A stretch of 64,000 nucleotides of DNA from Streptomyces sp. XY006 (GTDB lineage: Bacteria > Actinomycetota > Actinomycetes > Streptomycetales > Streptomycetaceae), in contig NZ_NOKT01000033.1 of NCBI RefSeq assembly GCF_002237655.1, positions 28,997-92,996 of the forward strand, given 5' to 3'. Each line of letters starts with the position of its first letter. Within the stretch, counting starts at the first letter, position 1. The position numbers and the translations under genes were made by a program. The notes below the pieces were generated by a model. The model worked only from the letters and a program-made list of their open reading frames with translations. It did not search any database and was not told the origin of the DNA. Of this stretch, positions 25,369 through 34,460 are shown piece by piece.

Positions 25369-26831
25369 CGACCGACCGGGCCGCCGAGCCGGCCGAACCC
25401 CGGGGCGGATTCGTCAAGCCCGCCGGGCCGGCCGAACCCCTGGGCGGACGCGTCGAGCCCGCCGGGCCGGCCCACCCCACGGAACCCCACGGGCCGGCCC
25501 ACCCCACGGAACCCCACGGCCCCGACCGTGCCCCGGGGGACGTGATCGAGCGGCGGCTGCACCCCGTCACTCCGCTGCGGCGGGCCTGGGCCCCGGTCGC
25601 CGTCGTGATCGGCTGGGCCGTGCACGACCCCGACGGCGCGCAGCGCCACCTGACCCGCCTGACCACGACGACCCTGCTCATCGGCCTCGCGGTGATCGTC
25701 CCGGCCGCCGCCCTCTACGGCTTCTGCTCCTGGTGGTTCACGCACTTCGCGGTGACCGGCACCGACCTGCGCATCCGCACCGGCCTGGTCTTCCGGCGCA
25801 CCGCCCACATCCGCCTGGAGCGGATCCAGGCCGTCGACGTCACCCAGCCGCTGCTCGCCCGGGTCGCGGGCGTCGCCAAGCTCCGGCTCGACGTCATAGG
25901 CACCGACAAGAAGGACGAACTGGCCTTCCTGGGCGCCGACGAAGCCCGGGCCCTGCGGGCCGAACTGCTCGCCCGGGCCGCCGGTTTCGCCCCCGAGACC
26001 GCGCACGAGGTCGGTGAGGCTCCCTCCCGGCAGCTGCTCCGGGTGCCGCCGGGCGTGCTCGCGATGTCCCTGGTGCTGACCGGCGCGACCTGGGGGTCAC
26101 TGGCCGCGGCGCTCGTCGTGCCGCCGGTGCTGTGGCTGGCCACCCACAGCCTGTGGACGGTCCTCGCGGTCGCCCTGCCGCTGCTGGGCGCGGCCGGCGC
26201 GAGCAGCGTGGGCCGGTTCGTCACCGAGTACGACTGGACCGTGGGCGAGTCGCCCGACGGCCTGCGCATCGACCACGGCCTGCTGGACCGGGCCCACGAG
26301 ACGGTGCCGCCGGGGCGTGTGCAGACCGTGCGGATCGTGGAGCCGCTGCTGTGGCGCCGGCGCGGCTGGGTGCGCGTGGAACTGGACGTCGCAGGCTCGT
26401 CCAACTCCGTGCTGCTGCCGGTCGCCCCGCGCGAGATCGCCGAGGAGGTCGTCGCGCGCGTGCTGCCCGGGGTGATGGTGCCGGACCGCACGGCCCTGGC
26501 CCCGTCGCCGCGCCGCGCCCGCTGGTGCGTGCCGCTGTGGTGGCGGGGGTACGGACTGGCCGTCACGGACGCGGTGTTCGCGGCCCGTTCGGGCCTGCTG
26601 CGGCGCAGCCTGGCACTGGTGCCGCACGCGAAGGTGCAGAGCGTACGGATGACGCAGGGGCCGTGGGAACGGGCCCGGGGCCTGGCCGACGTGTCGGTGG
26701 ACACCGGCGCCGGCAAGACGGTCACGGCCCGCCTGCGCGACGCCACCGAGGCCCGCGACCTGCTGTCCGCCCAGGCGGAACGCTCCCGCACGGGCCGCCG
26801 AGACGCCCGCCCGGACCGCTGGATGTCCTGA
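25365..26831 (+). CDS. Multi-PH-domain (YdbT-like, bPH2) membrane protein
   Basis: 488 residues from a GTG at 25365 that overlaps the previous stop (GTGA). After a Pro/Gly-rich N-terminus with a duplicated GPAHPTEPH, residues ~80-135 hold two membrane segments. Three PH-like units follow: GTDLRIRTGLVFRRTAHIRLERIQAVDVTQPLL, DGLRIDHGLLDRAHETVPPGRVQTVRIVEPLL, and DAVFAARSGLLRRSLALVPHAKVQSVRMTQGP, the second preceded by another membrane pair. The repeated R-x-H/Q-V pattern is diagnostic for the family. In Bacillus the paired proteins affect resistance to certain bacteriocins; here function is unknown. Confidence 0.82.
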   Translation: MTTDRAAEPAEPRGGFVKPAGPAEPLGGRVEPAGPAHPTEPHGPAHPTEPHGPDRAPGDVIERRLHPVTPLRRAWAPVAVVIGWAVHDPDGAQRHLTRLTTTTLLIGLAVIVPAAALYGFCSWWFTHFAVTGTDLRIRTGLVFRRTAHIRLERIQAVDVTQPLLARVAGVAKLRLDVIGTDKKDELAFLGADEARALRAELLARAAGFAPETAHEVGEAPSRQLLRVPPGVLAMSLVLTGATWGSLAAALVVPPVLWLATHSLWTVLAVALPLLGAAGASSVGRFVTEYDWTVGESPDGLRIDHGLLDRAHETVPPGRVQTVRIVEPLLWRRRGWVRVELDVAGSSNSVLLPVAPREIAEEVVARVLPGVMVPDRTALAPSPRRARWCVPLWWRGYGLAVTDAVFAARSGLLRRSLALVPHAKVQSVRMTQGPWERARGLADVSVDTGAGKTVTARLRDATEARDLLSAQAERSRTGRRDARPDRWMS

Positions 26832-26879
26832 GCCCCGCCCGACACCCGAAGACCACCCGACGCAGAAGGCCGCAAGGCC

Positions 26880-27067
26880 TGCGGGGTCGGGTACCGCGGG
26901 GCCGCGAGGCGACCCACTCCCACGTCCAGGACCAGGTCCCGCCGGCCTAGGCGCCCCATCCGCGCCAGGCCGTCCTGCGGGGCCGCGACACCGCAAAGCG
27001 CGCGGGGCCGCAAGGCCTACGAGGCCGCAAGGCCGCGAAAGGCCCCCGGCCATGAGCCGGGGGCCTT
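26880..27067. terminator. Repeat-rich spacer with a strong hairpin (27039-27067)
   Basis: The 270-bp gap between convergent genes has several copies of GGCCGCAAGGCC-like units (about 26880-27035). It ends in a perfect 12-bp stem, AAGGCCCCCGGC / GCCGGGGGCCTT, with a 5-nt loop at 27039-27067. This hairpin probably terminates both converging genes. Confidence 0.7.
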
Positions 27068-27102
27068 CGCGGGCGTTCTCCCGCGTGGGCGTCGGAGCAC
27101 GG

Positions 27103-28395
27103 TCAGGACACCGCGCTGCGCAGCCCCTGCAGGTCGATCTGCTCCGTCTCGTCGTGTGCCGTCAGGTCGATGACCTGGCCGACGCCGCGCGACTCCTCGT
27201 CGGCCGGCTTGTAGCGGGCCTCGGTCTCGGCCTTGTGCAGGGCGAGCGCCTCCTGGCCGACGACATCGGCGAGGTCCTCGTTCTGCACGGCCTCCAGCGC
27301 CGCCCGCGAGGTGCCCTTCTTGGTGCCGAAGAAGTCGAACCCGCCCTCGGTCAGCGGGCGCCGCACCGGCTGCTGCGGCGCGACGGCCACGGCGGTCGGC
27401 ACCGTGTAGTGCCCGGACACCCCCTGCCCGGCCCGGGCGGGCGCGGGAAGCCGCCCGGCGTCAGCCGTCTGCCTCGCCGTGGCGGGGGTCGCGTGCTCGT
27501 GCCCGTCCACCGCCTCGGACCGCCCCTGCGGCTTCCCCTCCCGGGACGGCTCCGGCTGCTCCGGCTGTTCCGGCCGCGCGGCCTGCTCCGCCTTGGTCTC
27601 CTGCGCGGGCTCCCCGGCGTCCTCGGTCTCCTGGGTCTCCTTCGCGGGCTCCGCCGCGTCGTCACCCTTCGGCACGCCGTCCCCGTCGCCGTCACCGCCG
27701 CCGTCCGGGTCCGGCACCCGCTCGCCGTCGAACCGGGCGAGCGCGGCGGCGGCCCGCAGGAACAGCCGGGAGCCCTCCGGCGAGAACACCGCCGGAACCC
27801 CGGTCTCCGCCTCGACGGAGAGGCCGGCGGTCTTCGCCTCCGCCTCCGCCTCCACCTGAGCGGCATCCGTCGCGTCCGCCGCATCCGTTGCGTCAGCCGC
27901 GTCCGCGGCCCCCGCCGGCAGTGCCGCCCGTACCGGAGCCGTCGCCTCGATCTCCAGGACCCGGCGCTCCTCCAGGACGCTCGCGCGCTCGGTCTCCGAC
28001 GTGGCGTACCGGCGCAGCAGCGCGGCGTGTTCGTTGCGCAGCCCGGCCAGTTCCGTGCGCTTGGCACGCAGCCGCTGTTCCAGCTTGGCGCGCAGCTCGC
28101 GGGATTCGTCCAGGTCGGCCTCGAGTTCGGCGACGCGCTCCTCGAAGCGCCACTCGTCGCTCGCCCGCGCGCGCGTGAGGTCGGCGACGCGCTTGCCCGC
28201 CTGGGTGTCCCAACGGCGCAGCACCACCGCGCCGATGACCGCCGTCGCCGCGGCGGCCGCGGCCAGACCACGGAGCACCGCCGGCTCCGTGAAGACCCAG
28301 GGCCCCAGGGCGCAGACGAGGGAGACGCCTGCGATCGCCGACGGGGGCAGCAGCCTGTGCAGGGGCGGGGAATGGCGATGACGTCCACGTGGCAT
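27103..28395 (-). CDS. Membrane-anchored coiled-coil protein of unknown function
   Basis: 430 residues from the ATG at 28395. The N-terminus has two hydrophobic segments (IAGVSLVCALGPWVF and GLAAAAAATAVIGAVVL, ~20-60). A coiled coil follows at ~75-150 (EERVAELEADLDESRELRAKLEQRLRAKRTELAGLRNEHAALLRRY in pieces). The middle is acidic and low complexity, with a repeated DAADAT and a Glu/Pro-rich stretch. The C-terminal ~80 residues are more conserved-looking (GFDFFGTKKGTSRAALEAVQNEDLADVVGQEALALHKAE). Such proteins occur across Streptomyces; I do not recognise a specific role. Confidence 0.75.
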   Translation of the reverse strand: MPRGRHRHSPPLHRLLPPSAIAGVSLVCALGPWVFTEPAVLRGLAAAAAATAVIGAVVLRRWDTQAGKRVADLTRARASDEWRFEERVAELEADLDESRELRAKLEQRLRAKRTELAGLRNEHAALLRRYATSETERASVLEERRVLEIEATAPVRAALPAGAADAADATDAADATDAAQVEAEAEAKTAGLSVEAETGVPAVFSPEGSRLFLRAAAALARFDGERVPDPDGGGDGDGDGVPKGDDAAEPAKETQETEDAGEPAQETKAEQAARPEQPEQPEPSREGKPQGRSEAVDGHEHATPATARQTADAGRLPAPARAGQGVSGHYTVPTAVAVAPQQPVRRPLTEGGFDFFGTKKGTSRAALEAVQNEDLADVVGQEALALHKAETEARYKPADEESRGVGQVIDLTAHDETEQIDLQGLRSAVS

Positions 28396-28511
28396 GGCCA
28401 GAAACTTACCGCGCGTAGGCGAATCGTGGTGAGCCACCCCGCAAAAACAAAGCCATACCAAGAGGGTCACGCCGCATCAGAACTCGGGAAGAAACGGAAG
28501 ACTCCGTTCAT

Positions 28512-29672
28512 TCAATTCCCAAGATCATTATGAGTGGCCCCCGAGTCACGTGCCGGACCCCGTGTCAGCCGCTCACTCATCCACTCCAGTGTCGCCGGAA
28601 TCTCCCGCCGCCAGGTGTTGAAGTTGTGCCCGCCGCTTTCCAGGACGATCGAGGAGATCCGGGTCCGCCCGGTGCCCTTCACCCGCTCTATGAACTCCAG
28701 CGTGTCCCGGTAGTTGCTCTCGCCCTTCCTGCTGCTGGTGACCAGCAGGGACGTGTCGGGAGCGGGCATGTGCGCGAGGTACCACCACAGATCGGCGCGC
28801 CGGCGCAGGTCCTTGTCGCCCTGGAAGAGATCGCCCGTCGTGGCGTCGATCGGCGCCTTGTAGTACGCGGACAGACCCGCCCCGGCGGCGTACACACCGG
28901 GATGGTGCATCGCGATCTTCAACGCGCAGTAGCCGCCCGTGGAGTTGCCGGCGATGCCGAGACCGCCCGGCTTTTCCGACACCCGGTAGTGCGTGCGCAA
29001 GGCGTCCGGCAGATCCTTCGCGAAGAACGACTCCGTCTGCGGACCGCCCGGTATGTCGACGCACTCCGTGTCCCGGGGCGGTGCCACCGTCGGCCGCAGC
29101 ATGACGAGGATCATCGGCCGCATCCGGCCGGCCCGGGCCAGTTCCAGCGCGGTGCGCGGATAGTGGAGCTTCTCCACCAGCGCGGACGCCGTACCCGGAT
29201 AACCGGTCAGCACGACCGCGGCGGGGAACCGGTGCGTGCGGTACCGCGGTTGGAAGTACTCCGGCGGCAGATACACGTACGCGGGCGTGGCGATCCGGGT
29301 CGTGCGGCCCACGAGCTGCACCTCCTGGATCCGGCCGCCGGAGGCCGGCCGCACTCCGCCCGCCCCCGGCACCCGCCGCGAGCCGACCACCTCCAGCGGG
29401 CCCCGGCCCGGCGTGTGGTCGACGACCACCCCTTGGTCCTTCTCCTGCCCGAACAGGTCCGCCCAGCTCGCGTAGAAGCCGAAGGCCTGGTTGGCGGCCA
29501 GGCCCACCGCCGCGAACAGCGCCAGTTGCGTGCCCAGCAGCAGGCCGATCCGCCCGGCCACCGCCCGCGGACCGGGCCGGGCCAGCCGCGGCCACAGCCG
29601 GACCGTGCCGGTGAACAGCAGCACGGCCCAGAGCACCGCCAGTGCCAGTGTCTTGTCACTCGTGAGACCCAT
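28512..29672 (-). CDS. Membrane-anchored esterase (esterase D / antigen-85-like fold)
   Basis: 386 residues. The first ~70 residues hold two to three hydrophobic segments (LALAVLWAVLLFTGTVRL, RIGLLLGTQLALFAAVGLAAN), placing the enzyme domain outside the membrane. Residues ~115-375 are an alpha/beta hydrolase of the putative esterase family: YLPPEYF, PAAVVLTGYPG (oxyanion region), GIAGNSTGGYCAL with the GxSxG nucleophile, and ESGGHNFNTWRREIPATLEWM with the catalytic His. Related proteins act on mycolate or other esters; Streptomyces lack mycolic acids, so substrate is unknown. Divergent from the MprF-like gene. Confidence 0.82.
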   Translation of the reverse strand: MGLTSDKTLALAVLWAVLLFTGTVRLWPRLARPGPRAVAGRIGLLLGTQLALFAAVGLAANQAFGFYASWADLFGQEKDQGVVVDHTPGRGPLEVVGSRRVPGAGGVRPASGGRIQEVQLVGRTTRIATPAYVYLPPEYFQPRYRTHRFPAAVVLTGYPGTASALVEKLHYPRTALELARAGRMRPMILVMLRPTVAPPRDTECVDIPGGPQTESFFAKDLPDALRTHYRVSEKPGGLGIAGNSTGGYCALKIAMHHPGVYAAGAGLSAYYKAPIDATTGDLFQGDKDLRRRADLWWYLAHMPAPDTSLLVTSSRKGESNYRDTLEFIERVKGTGRTRISSIVLESGGHNFNTWRREIPATLEWMSERLTRGPARDSGATHNDLGN

Positions 29673-29880
29673 GGTCGGTTACCTGTCCGCGCTCTCCGCC
29701 CGGTCCCGCCCCGCGCGCACACCTTCGCAAGGGGTTGTCCCGGGCTTTCCTCCGCCTTTGAAACGGCTTTGACGTGGGGAGTGAACCTCTCTCCCCGAGA
29801 CACCGTCCTAGAGGGCGCAATGTCGCCGGATGCCCGAATCGGCACCGGATCCAAGGTCTCTCGCAGAACTACGGGATGCG

Positions 29881-31740
29881 ATGTCTGTCAGGACAGATGA
29901 GGAAATGTCGGGCGGGGTTCCTCACCGCCACGGCGCCACGGCGCGCACGGGCCGGGCGGGTCGGCTGCTGCGCGGGCCACGCCCCGAGGCCGTGCCGCTC
30001 CTCGTCGGCAGAGCCTGCGCCCTGGTGGGCGCACTGGACATCGCCGCGGGCGTCTTCCCCCGCTTCCGGCACAGCCGCATGCACGCCATCGCCGAGGTGC
30101 TGCCCGGCGCCCTCGGCCCCTTCGCGGCCGCCCTGTCCCTGAGCACGGGCGTGCTGTTGCTGCTGCTCGCCCACGGTCTCAAGCGCGGCAAGCGCCGGGC
30201 CTGGCGGGCCGCCGTCGCCCTGCTCCCGGCCGGTGCCGTCGCGCAGTTCACCTACCGCCACTCGGTCGTCGGCGTCCTCATCTCCCTGGCCCTGCTGGCG
30301 CCCCTGCTGCGCCACCGCGACCAGTTCGACGCCCTGCCCGACCCGCGCAGCCGCTGGCGGGCGCTCGCCAACTTCGTCCTCATGAGCGCCGGTTCGCTGC
30401 TGCTGGGCCTGGTCGTGGTCAGCGTCCACGGCGACCGCATGCTCGGCGACCCGAGCCTGGCCGACCGCATCACCCACGTCGTCTACGGCCTCTTCGGCTT
30501 CGAGGGCCCGGTCGACTACCGCGGCACCACCTCCTGGACCGTGGCCTTCTCGCTCGGCGCCCTCGGCCTGCTCACCGCCGTCACCACCGTCTACCTGGCC
30601 TTCCGCCCCGAACACCCGGCCGCACAGCTCACCGAGGCGGACGAGGCGCGGCTGCGCGCCCTGCTGGACAAGCACGGCGGCCGCGACTCCCTCGGCCACT
30701 TCGCGCTGCGCCGCGACAAGGCCGTGGTCTTCTCCCCCAGCGGCAAGGCGGCCGTCACCTACCGCGTGGTCTCCGGCGTGATGCTCGCCAGCGGCGACCC
30801 CATCGGCGACGTCGAGGCCTGGCCCGGCGCCATCGAACGGTTCATGGACGAGGCCAGGGCCCACTCCTGGACCCCCGCCGTGATGGGCTGCTCCGAGACC
30901 GGCGGCGAGGTGTGGACCCGCGAGACCGGGCTCGACGCCCTCGAACTGGGCGACGAGGCGGTGGTGGACGTCAAGGATTTCTCCCTCGCCGGCCGCGCGA
31001 TGCGCAATGTGCGCCAGATGGTCAAGCGCATCGAGCGCGCCGGTTACGAGACCCGGGTACGACGAGTCCGTGACCTCGGCGAGGCCGAGCTGGAGCGCAT
31101 CCGGAGCGCCGCCGACGACTGGCGCGGCACCGACACCGAGCGCGGCTTCTCCATGGCCCTCGGCCGGATCGGCGACCCTGACGACGGCGACTGCCTCATC
31201 GCCACCGCCCACAAGCAGGACGACCACCCCGGCCCCCACGGCGACCTCAAGGCCGTCCTGCACTTCGTGCCCTGGGGCACCGACGGCGCCTCGCTCGACC
31301 TGATGCGCCGCGACCGCTCCGCCGACCCCGGCATGAACGAACTGCTCATCGTGGCCGCCCTCCAGGCCGCCCCGAAGTTCGGCGTCGCGCGCGTCTCCCT
31401 CAACTTCGCGATGTTCCGCTCGGCCCTGGCGCGCGGCGAGAAGATCGGCGCGGGCCCGGTCCTGCGCGCCTGGCGCGGCCTGCTGGTCTTCCTCTCCCGC
31501 TGGTTCCAGATCGAGTCCCTGTACAAGTTCAACGCCAAGTTCCAGCCGCGCTGGGAGCCCCGCTTCGTGGTCTACCGCGCCTCCGCCGACCTGCCCCGCA
31601 TCGGCTTCGCCGCCATGCAGGCGGAAGGTTTCGTCAACCTCGCCCTGCCGCTGCCCCGCGTCCTGCGCCGCCGCCGCACCGCGGGCCGCCGCCCCTGCGC
31701 CCACCGCACGGCGACCGAACGCGGCGTGCGCGCGGCCTGA
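29881..31740 (+). CDS. MprF-like phosphatidylglycerol aminoacyltransferase (DUF2156)
   Basis: 619 residues from the ATG at 29881; the ATG at 29905 is an alternative with AGGA and GAGG just upstream. Residues ~35-240 hold about six membrane segments. The C-terminal ~340 residues are the DUF2156 GNAT-fold aminoacyltransferase: LLDKHGGRDSLGHFALRRDKAVVFSPSGKAAVTYRV, VSGVMLASGDPIGD, FSLAGRAMRNVRQMVKRIERAGYET, DLMRRDRSADPGMNELLIVAAL, and SLYKFNAKFQPRWEPRFVVY. It transfers an amino acid (lysine or alanine type) from tRNA to phosphatidylglycerol, making the membrane less negative and resisting cationic peptides. No lysyl-tRNA synthetase domain is fused. Confidence 0.85.
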   Translation: MSVRTDEEMSGGVPHRHGATARTGRAGRLLRGPRPEAVPLLVGRACALVGALDIAAGVFPRFRHSRMHAIAEVLPGALGPFAAALSLSTGVLLLLLAHGLKRGKRRAWRAAVALLPAGAVAQFTYRHSVVGVLISLALLAPLLRHRDQFDALPDPRSRWRALANFVLMSAGSLLLGLVVVSVHGDRMLGDPSLADRITHVVYGLFGFEGPVDYRGTTSWTVAFSLGALGLLTAVTTVYLAFRPEHPAAQLTEADEARLRALLDKHGGRDSLGHFALRRDKAVVFSPSGKAAVTYRVVSGVMLASGDPIGDVEAWPGAIERFMDEARAHSWTPAVMGCSETGGEVWTRETGLDALELGDEAVVDVKDFSLAGRAMRNVRQMVKRIERAGYETRVRRVRDLGEAELERIRSAADDWRGTDTERGFSMALGRIGDPDDGDCLIATAHKQDDHPGPHGDLKAVLHFVPWGTDGASLDLMRRDRSADPGMNELLIVAALQAAPKFGVARVSLNFAMFRSALARGEKIGAGPVLRAWRGLLVFLSRWFQIESLYKFNAKFQPRWEPRFVVYRASADLPRIGFAAMQAEGFVNLALPLPRVLRRRRTAGRRPCAHRTATERGVRAA

Positions 31741-31813
31741 CCCGGACGCCCGCGCGGGGCCGTCGCCCGGGCCGCGGCGGCTGACGGCCCCTGCCGGGGC
31801 CTACGCTGAACAT

Positions 31814-32695
31814 ATGAGCAACCAGAGCGGACGCGGGCGCGTGGCGGGCCTACCGGAATGGGACCGCTGCGCGGTCATGGGAGTCGTGAACGTCACCCCC
31901 GACTCCTTCTCCGACGGCGGCCGCTTCTTCGACACCACGGCCGCCGTCAAACACGGCCTCGACCTCGTCACCGAGGGCGCCGACCTGGTCGACGTCGGCG
32001 GCGAGTCCACGCGCCCGGGCGCCACCCGGGTGGACGAGGCCGAGGAACTGCGCCGCGTCCTCCCCGTCGTGCGCGGCCTGGCCTCCGAAGGCGTCACCGT
32101 CTCCGTCGACACCATGCGCGCCTCCGTCGCCGAGCGGGCCCTCGCGGCCGGCGCCGCCCTCGTCAACGACGTCAGCGGCGGCCTCGCCGACCCGCGCATG
32201 ATCCCCGCCGTCGCCGACGCCGGCGCCCCCTTCGTCGTCATGCACTGGCGCGGCTTCCTCCAGGGCGGCAACGTCAGGGGCGTCTACGCCGACGTCGTCA
32301 CCGAGGTCGTCGACGAGCTGCACGCGCGCGTGGAGGCCGTCCTGGCCGGCGGCATCGCCCCCGACCGCGTCGTCGTCGACCCCGGCCTCGGCTTCTCCAA
32401 GGACGCCGAGCACGACCTGGCGCTCCTCGCGGGCCTCGACCGGGTCCTGCGCCTCGGCCACCCCCTCCTCGTCGCCGCCTCCCGCAAGCGGTTCCTCGGC
32501 CGGGTGCTGGCCGGACCCGACGCCCCGCCCCCGCCCGCCCGCGAACGCGACGCGGCCACCGCCGCCGTCTCCGCGCTCGCCGCGCACGCCGGCGCGTGGG
32601 CCGTCCGCGTGCACGAGGTACGCGCCACGGCGGACGCCGTACGCGTCGCCCGCGCCCTCGAAGGGGCACGCCCCGGCGCGGAAGGAACCCGGTGA
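31814..32695 (+). CDS. folP: Dihydropteroate synthase
   Basis: 293 residues. All DHPS motifs are present: MGVVNVTPDSFSDGGRF (~22-38), DVGGESTRPGA, VSVDTMRASV, VNDVSGGLADP, DPGLGFSKDAEHDL and AASRKRFLGR. It condenses p-aminobenzoate with hydroxymethyl-dihydropterin pyrophosphate and is the sulfonamide target. TACGCT 6-7 nt before the ATG at 31814 could be a -10 for a leaderless start. It heads a folate cluster with an NTF2-like gene, folB and folK, and its stop overlaps the next start. Confidence 0.96.
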   Translation: MSNQSGRGRVAGLPEWDRCAVMGVVNVTPDSFSDGGRFFDTTAAVKHGLDLVTEGADLVDVGGESTRPGATRVDEAEELRRVLPVVRGLASEGVTVSVDTMRASVAERALAAGAALVNDVSGGLADPRMIPAVADAGAPFVVMHWRGFLQGGNVRGVYADVVTEVVDELHARVEAVLAGGIAPDRVVVDPGLGFSKDAEHDLALLAGLDRVLRLGHPLLVAASRKRFLGRVLAGPDAPPPPARERDAATAAVSALAAHAGAWAVRVHEVRATADAVRVARALEGARPGAEGTR

Positions 32696-33198
32696 GCGCC
32701 CCGCACACCGACGTCGAGCAGGTCGAGGCCGCCAACACCGCCTTCTACGAGGCACTGGAACAGGGCGACTTCGAGGAACTCGCGTCGCTCTGGCTCACCC
32801 CCGCCGACCTGGGCGTCGACGAGACCTACCACGACCCGGCCGACTCCGGCGTGGTCTCCTGCGTGCACCCCGGCTGGCCCGTGCTCACCGGCCGCGGCGA
32901 GGTCCTGCGCTCGTACGCCCTGATCATGGCCAACACCGACTACATCCAGTTCTTCCTCACCGACGTGCACGTCTCCGTCACCGGTGACACCGCCCTGGTG
33001 ACCTGCACGGAGAACATCCTCAGCGGCGGCCCCGCCCCGCAGGGCGAGAACGAGGAGCTCGGCCCCCTCGTCGGGCAGCTCGTGGTCGCCACCAATGTGT
33101 TCCGGCGCACGCCCCAGGGGTGGAAGATCTGGTCGCACCACGCTTCCCCCGTCCTCGCCGAAACCGACGAGGACGAACAGGACGACACACCCGCCTGA
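32692..33198 (+). CDS. NTF2-like (SnoaL-type) protein coupled to folP
   Basis: 168 residues from the GTG at 32692, which overlaps the folP stop as GTGA. It is a cone-shaped NTF2-like fold: ANTAFYEALEQGDFEELASLWL, SCVHPGWPVLTGRGEVLRSYALIMANTDYIQFFLTDVHVSV, ALVTCTENIL, VVATNVFRRTPQGWKIWSHHASPV. The last ~15 residues are acidic. Family members can be enzymes, binding proteins or polyketide-cyclase relatives; its place between folP and folB suggests a link to folate metabolism, but no reaction is known to me. Confidence 0.85.
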   Translation: MSAPHTDVEQVEAANTAFYEALEQGDFEELASLWLTPADLGVDETYHDPADSGVVSCVHPGWPVLTGRGEVLRSYALIMANTDYIQFFLTDVHVSVTGDTALVTCTENILSGGPAPQGENEELGPLVGQLVVATNVFRRTPQGWKIWSHHASPVLAETDEDEQDDTPA

Positions 33199-33434
33199 GT
33201 GGGTAGTCGCCCGGTAGTGGTGGGAATCACCGAGCCGCGGGCAGGAGCGGCCACCAACCCGTGAGCCGCCGGATTCCCCAGGGGAAACGCTGGATGAATC
33301 CTGCCGGGCCCCGGCCGGGCCCGACCCCCGTGGCCCGGCCCCGCCCGGGCTCGCAGGTAGATTCGAGCGAGGCCGGTGTGCCGCCCGCACACGGCACGGA
33401 CCGGCCGTGACCGACGATTGCAGGAGTGATTCGC

Positions 33435-33794
33435 GTGGATCGTGTCGCGCTGCGCGGCCTGAAGGCCCGTGGGCACCACGGAGTGTTCCCGAGGGAACGC
33501 GAGGAGGGCCAGACCTTCATCGTGGACCTCGTCCTCGGCCTGGACACCCGACCGGCCGCGGCCGACGACGACCTGGCGAAGACGGTGCACTACGGCATCG
33601 TGGCGGAGGAGGTCGTGGCCGTCGTCCAGGGCGAGCCCGTCGACCTCGTCGAGACGCTCGCCGAGCGCATCGCCCAGGTGTGTCTGAAGCACGAAGTGGT
33701 CCAGCAGGTCGAGGTCTGCGTCCACAAGCCGGACGCCCCGATCACGGTCCCCTTCGACGACGTGACCGTCACCATCACCCGGAGCCGAGTATGA
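33435..33794 (+). CDS. folB: Dihydroneopterin aldolase
   Basis: 119 residues from the GTG at 33435; CAGGAG at 33421-33426 is well spaced for it, whereas the upstream GTG at 33426 would overlap the RBS. Family features: ALRGLKARGHHGVFPRERE (catalytic region), DLVLGLDT, TVHYGIVAEEV, LVETLAERIAQ and VCVHKPDAPI with the catalytic Lys. It converts dihydroneopterin to hydroxymethyl-dihydropterin and glycolaldehyde. Stop overlaps folK as ATGA. The 236-bp gap upstream probably holds its own promoter. Confidence 0.95.
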   Translation: MDRVALRGLKARGHHGVFPREREEGQTFIVDLVLGLDTRPAAADDDLAKTVHYGIVAEEVVAVVQGEPVDLVETLAERIAQVCLKHEVVQQVEVCVHKPDAPITVPFDDVTVTITRSRV

Positions 33795-34402
33795 CCGCGC
33801 CCTTCCTCAAGGGTCCCAGCGACCCGACCGTCCAGCCGGTACCCGCCTCCGTCGTCGACAAGGTCGACGCCGCCGACACGACCCTGTCCAACCCGAAACG
33901 CGCCGTGGTCGCCCTCGGCTCCAACCTCGGCAACCGCCTGGAGACGCTCCAGGGAGCCGTCGACGCCCTGGAGGACACGCCCGGCGTCCGCGTCAAGGCC
34001 GTCTCCCCCGTCTACGAGACCGAGCCCTGGGGCGTGGACCCCGGCAGCCAGCCCTCCTACTTCAACGCGGTCGTGGTCCTCAAGACCACCCTCCCGCCCT
34101 CCTCGCTCCTGGAGCGCGCGCACGCCGTCGAGGAGGCCTTCCACCGCGTCCGCGACGAGCGCTGGGGCCCGCGCACCCTCGACGTCGACATCGTGTCCTA
34201 CGCCGACGTCGTCTCCGACGACCCGCGGCTGACCCTCCCCCACCCCCGCGCCCACGAGCGGGCCTTCGTCCTGGTCCCCTGGCACGACCTGGACCCCGAG
34301 GCGCAGCTCCCCGGCCGCGGCCCGGTCGCCGGCCTGCTGGACGCCGTCACCCGGGAAGGTGTCACGCCCCGCGCCGACCTGGAACTCCGCCTGCCCGAGT
34401 AG
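33791..34402 (+). CDS. folK: HPPK: 2-amino-4-hydroxy-6-hydroxymethyldihydropteridine pyrophosphokinase
   Basis: 203 residues; start ATG at 33791 overlaps the folB stop. The first ~35 residues (TAPFLKGPSDPTVQPVPASV) are an extension. The conserved core is VVALGSNLGNRLETL, VSPVYETEPWG, YFNAVVVLKT, RDERWGPRTLDVDIVSY and LPHPRAHERAFVLVP. It transfers pyrophosphate from ATP to the pterin to make the folP substrate. Confidence 0.95.
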   Translation: MTAPFLKGPSDPTVQPVPASVVDKVDAADTTLSNPKRAVVALGSNLGNRLETLQGAVDALEDTPGVRVKAVSPVYETEPWGVDPGSQPSYFNAVVVLKTTLPPSSLLERAHAVEEAFHRVRDERWGPRTLDVDIVSYADVVSDDPRLTLPHPRAHERAFVLVPWHDLDPEAQLPGRGPVAGLLDAVTREGVTPRADLELRLPE

Positions 34403-34460
34403 CCGTTAAGGTCAAGACGGCCGCGAACGGGGCCGGAGCCGGGGGAACCGAAGGGACACC

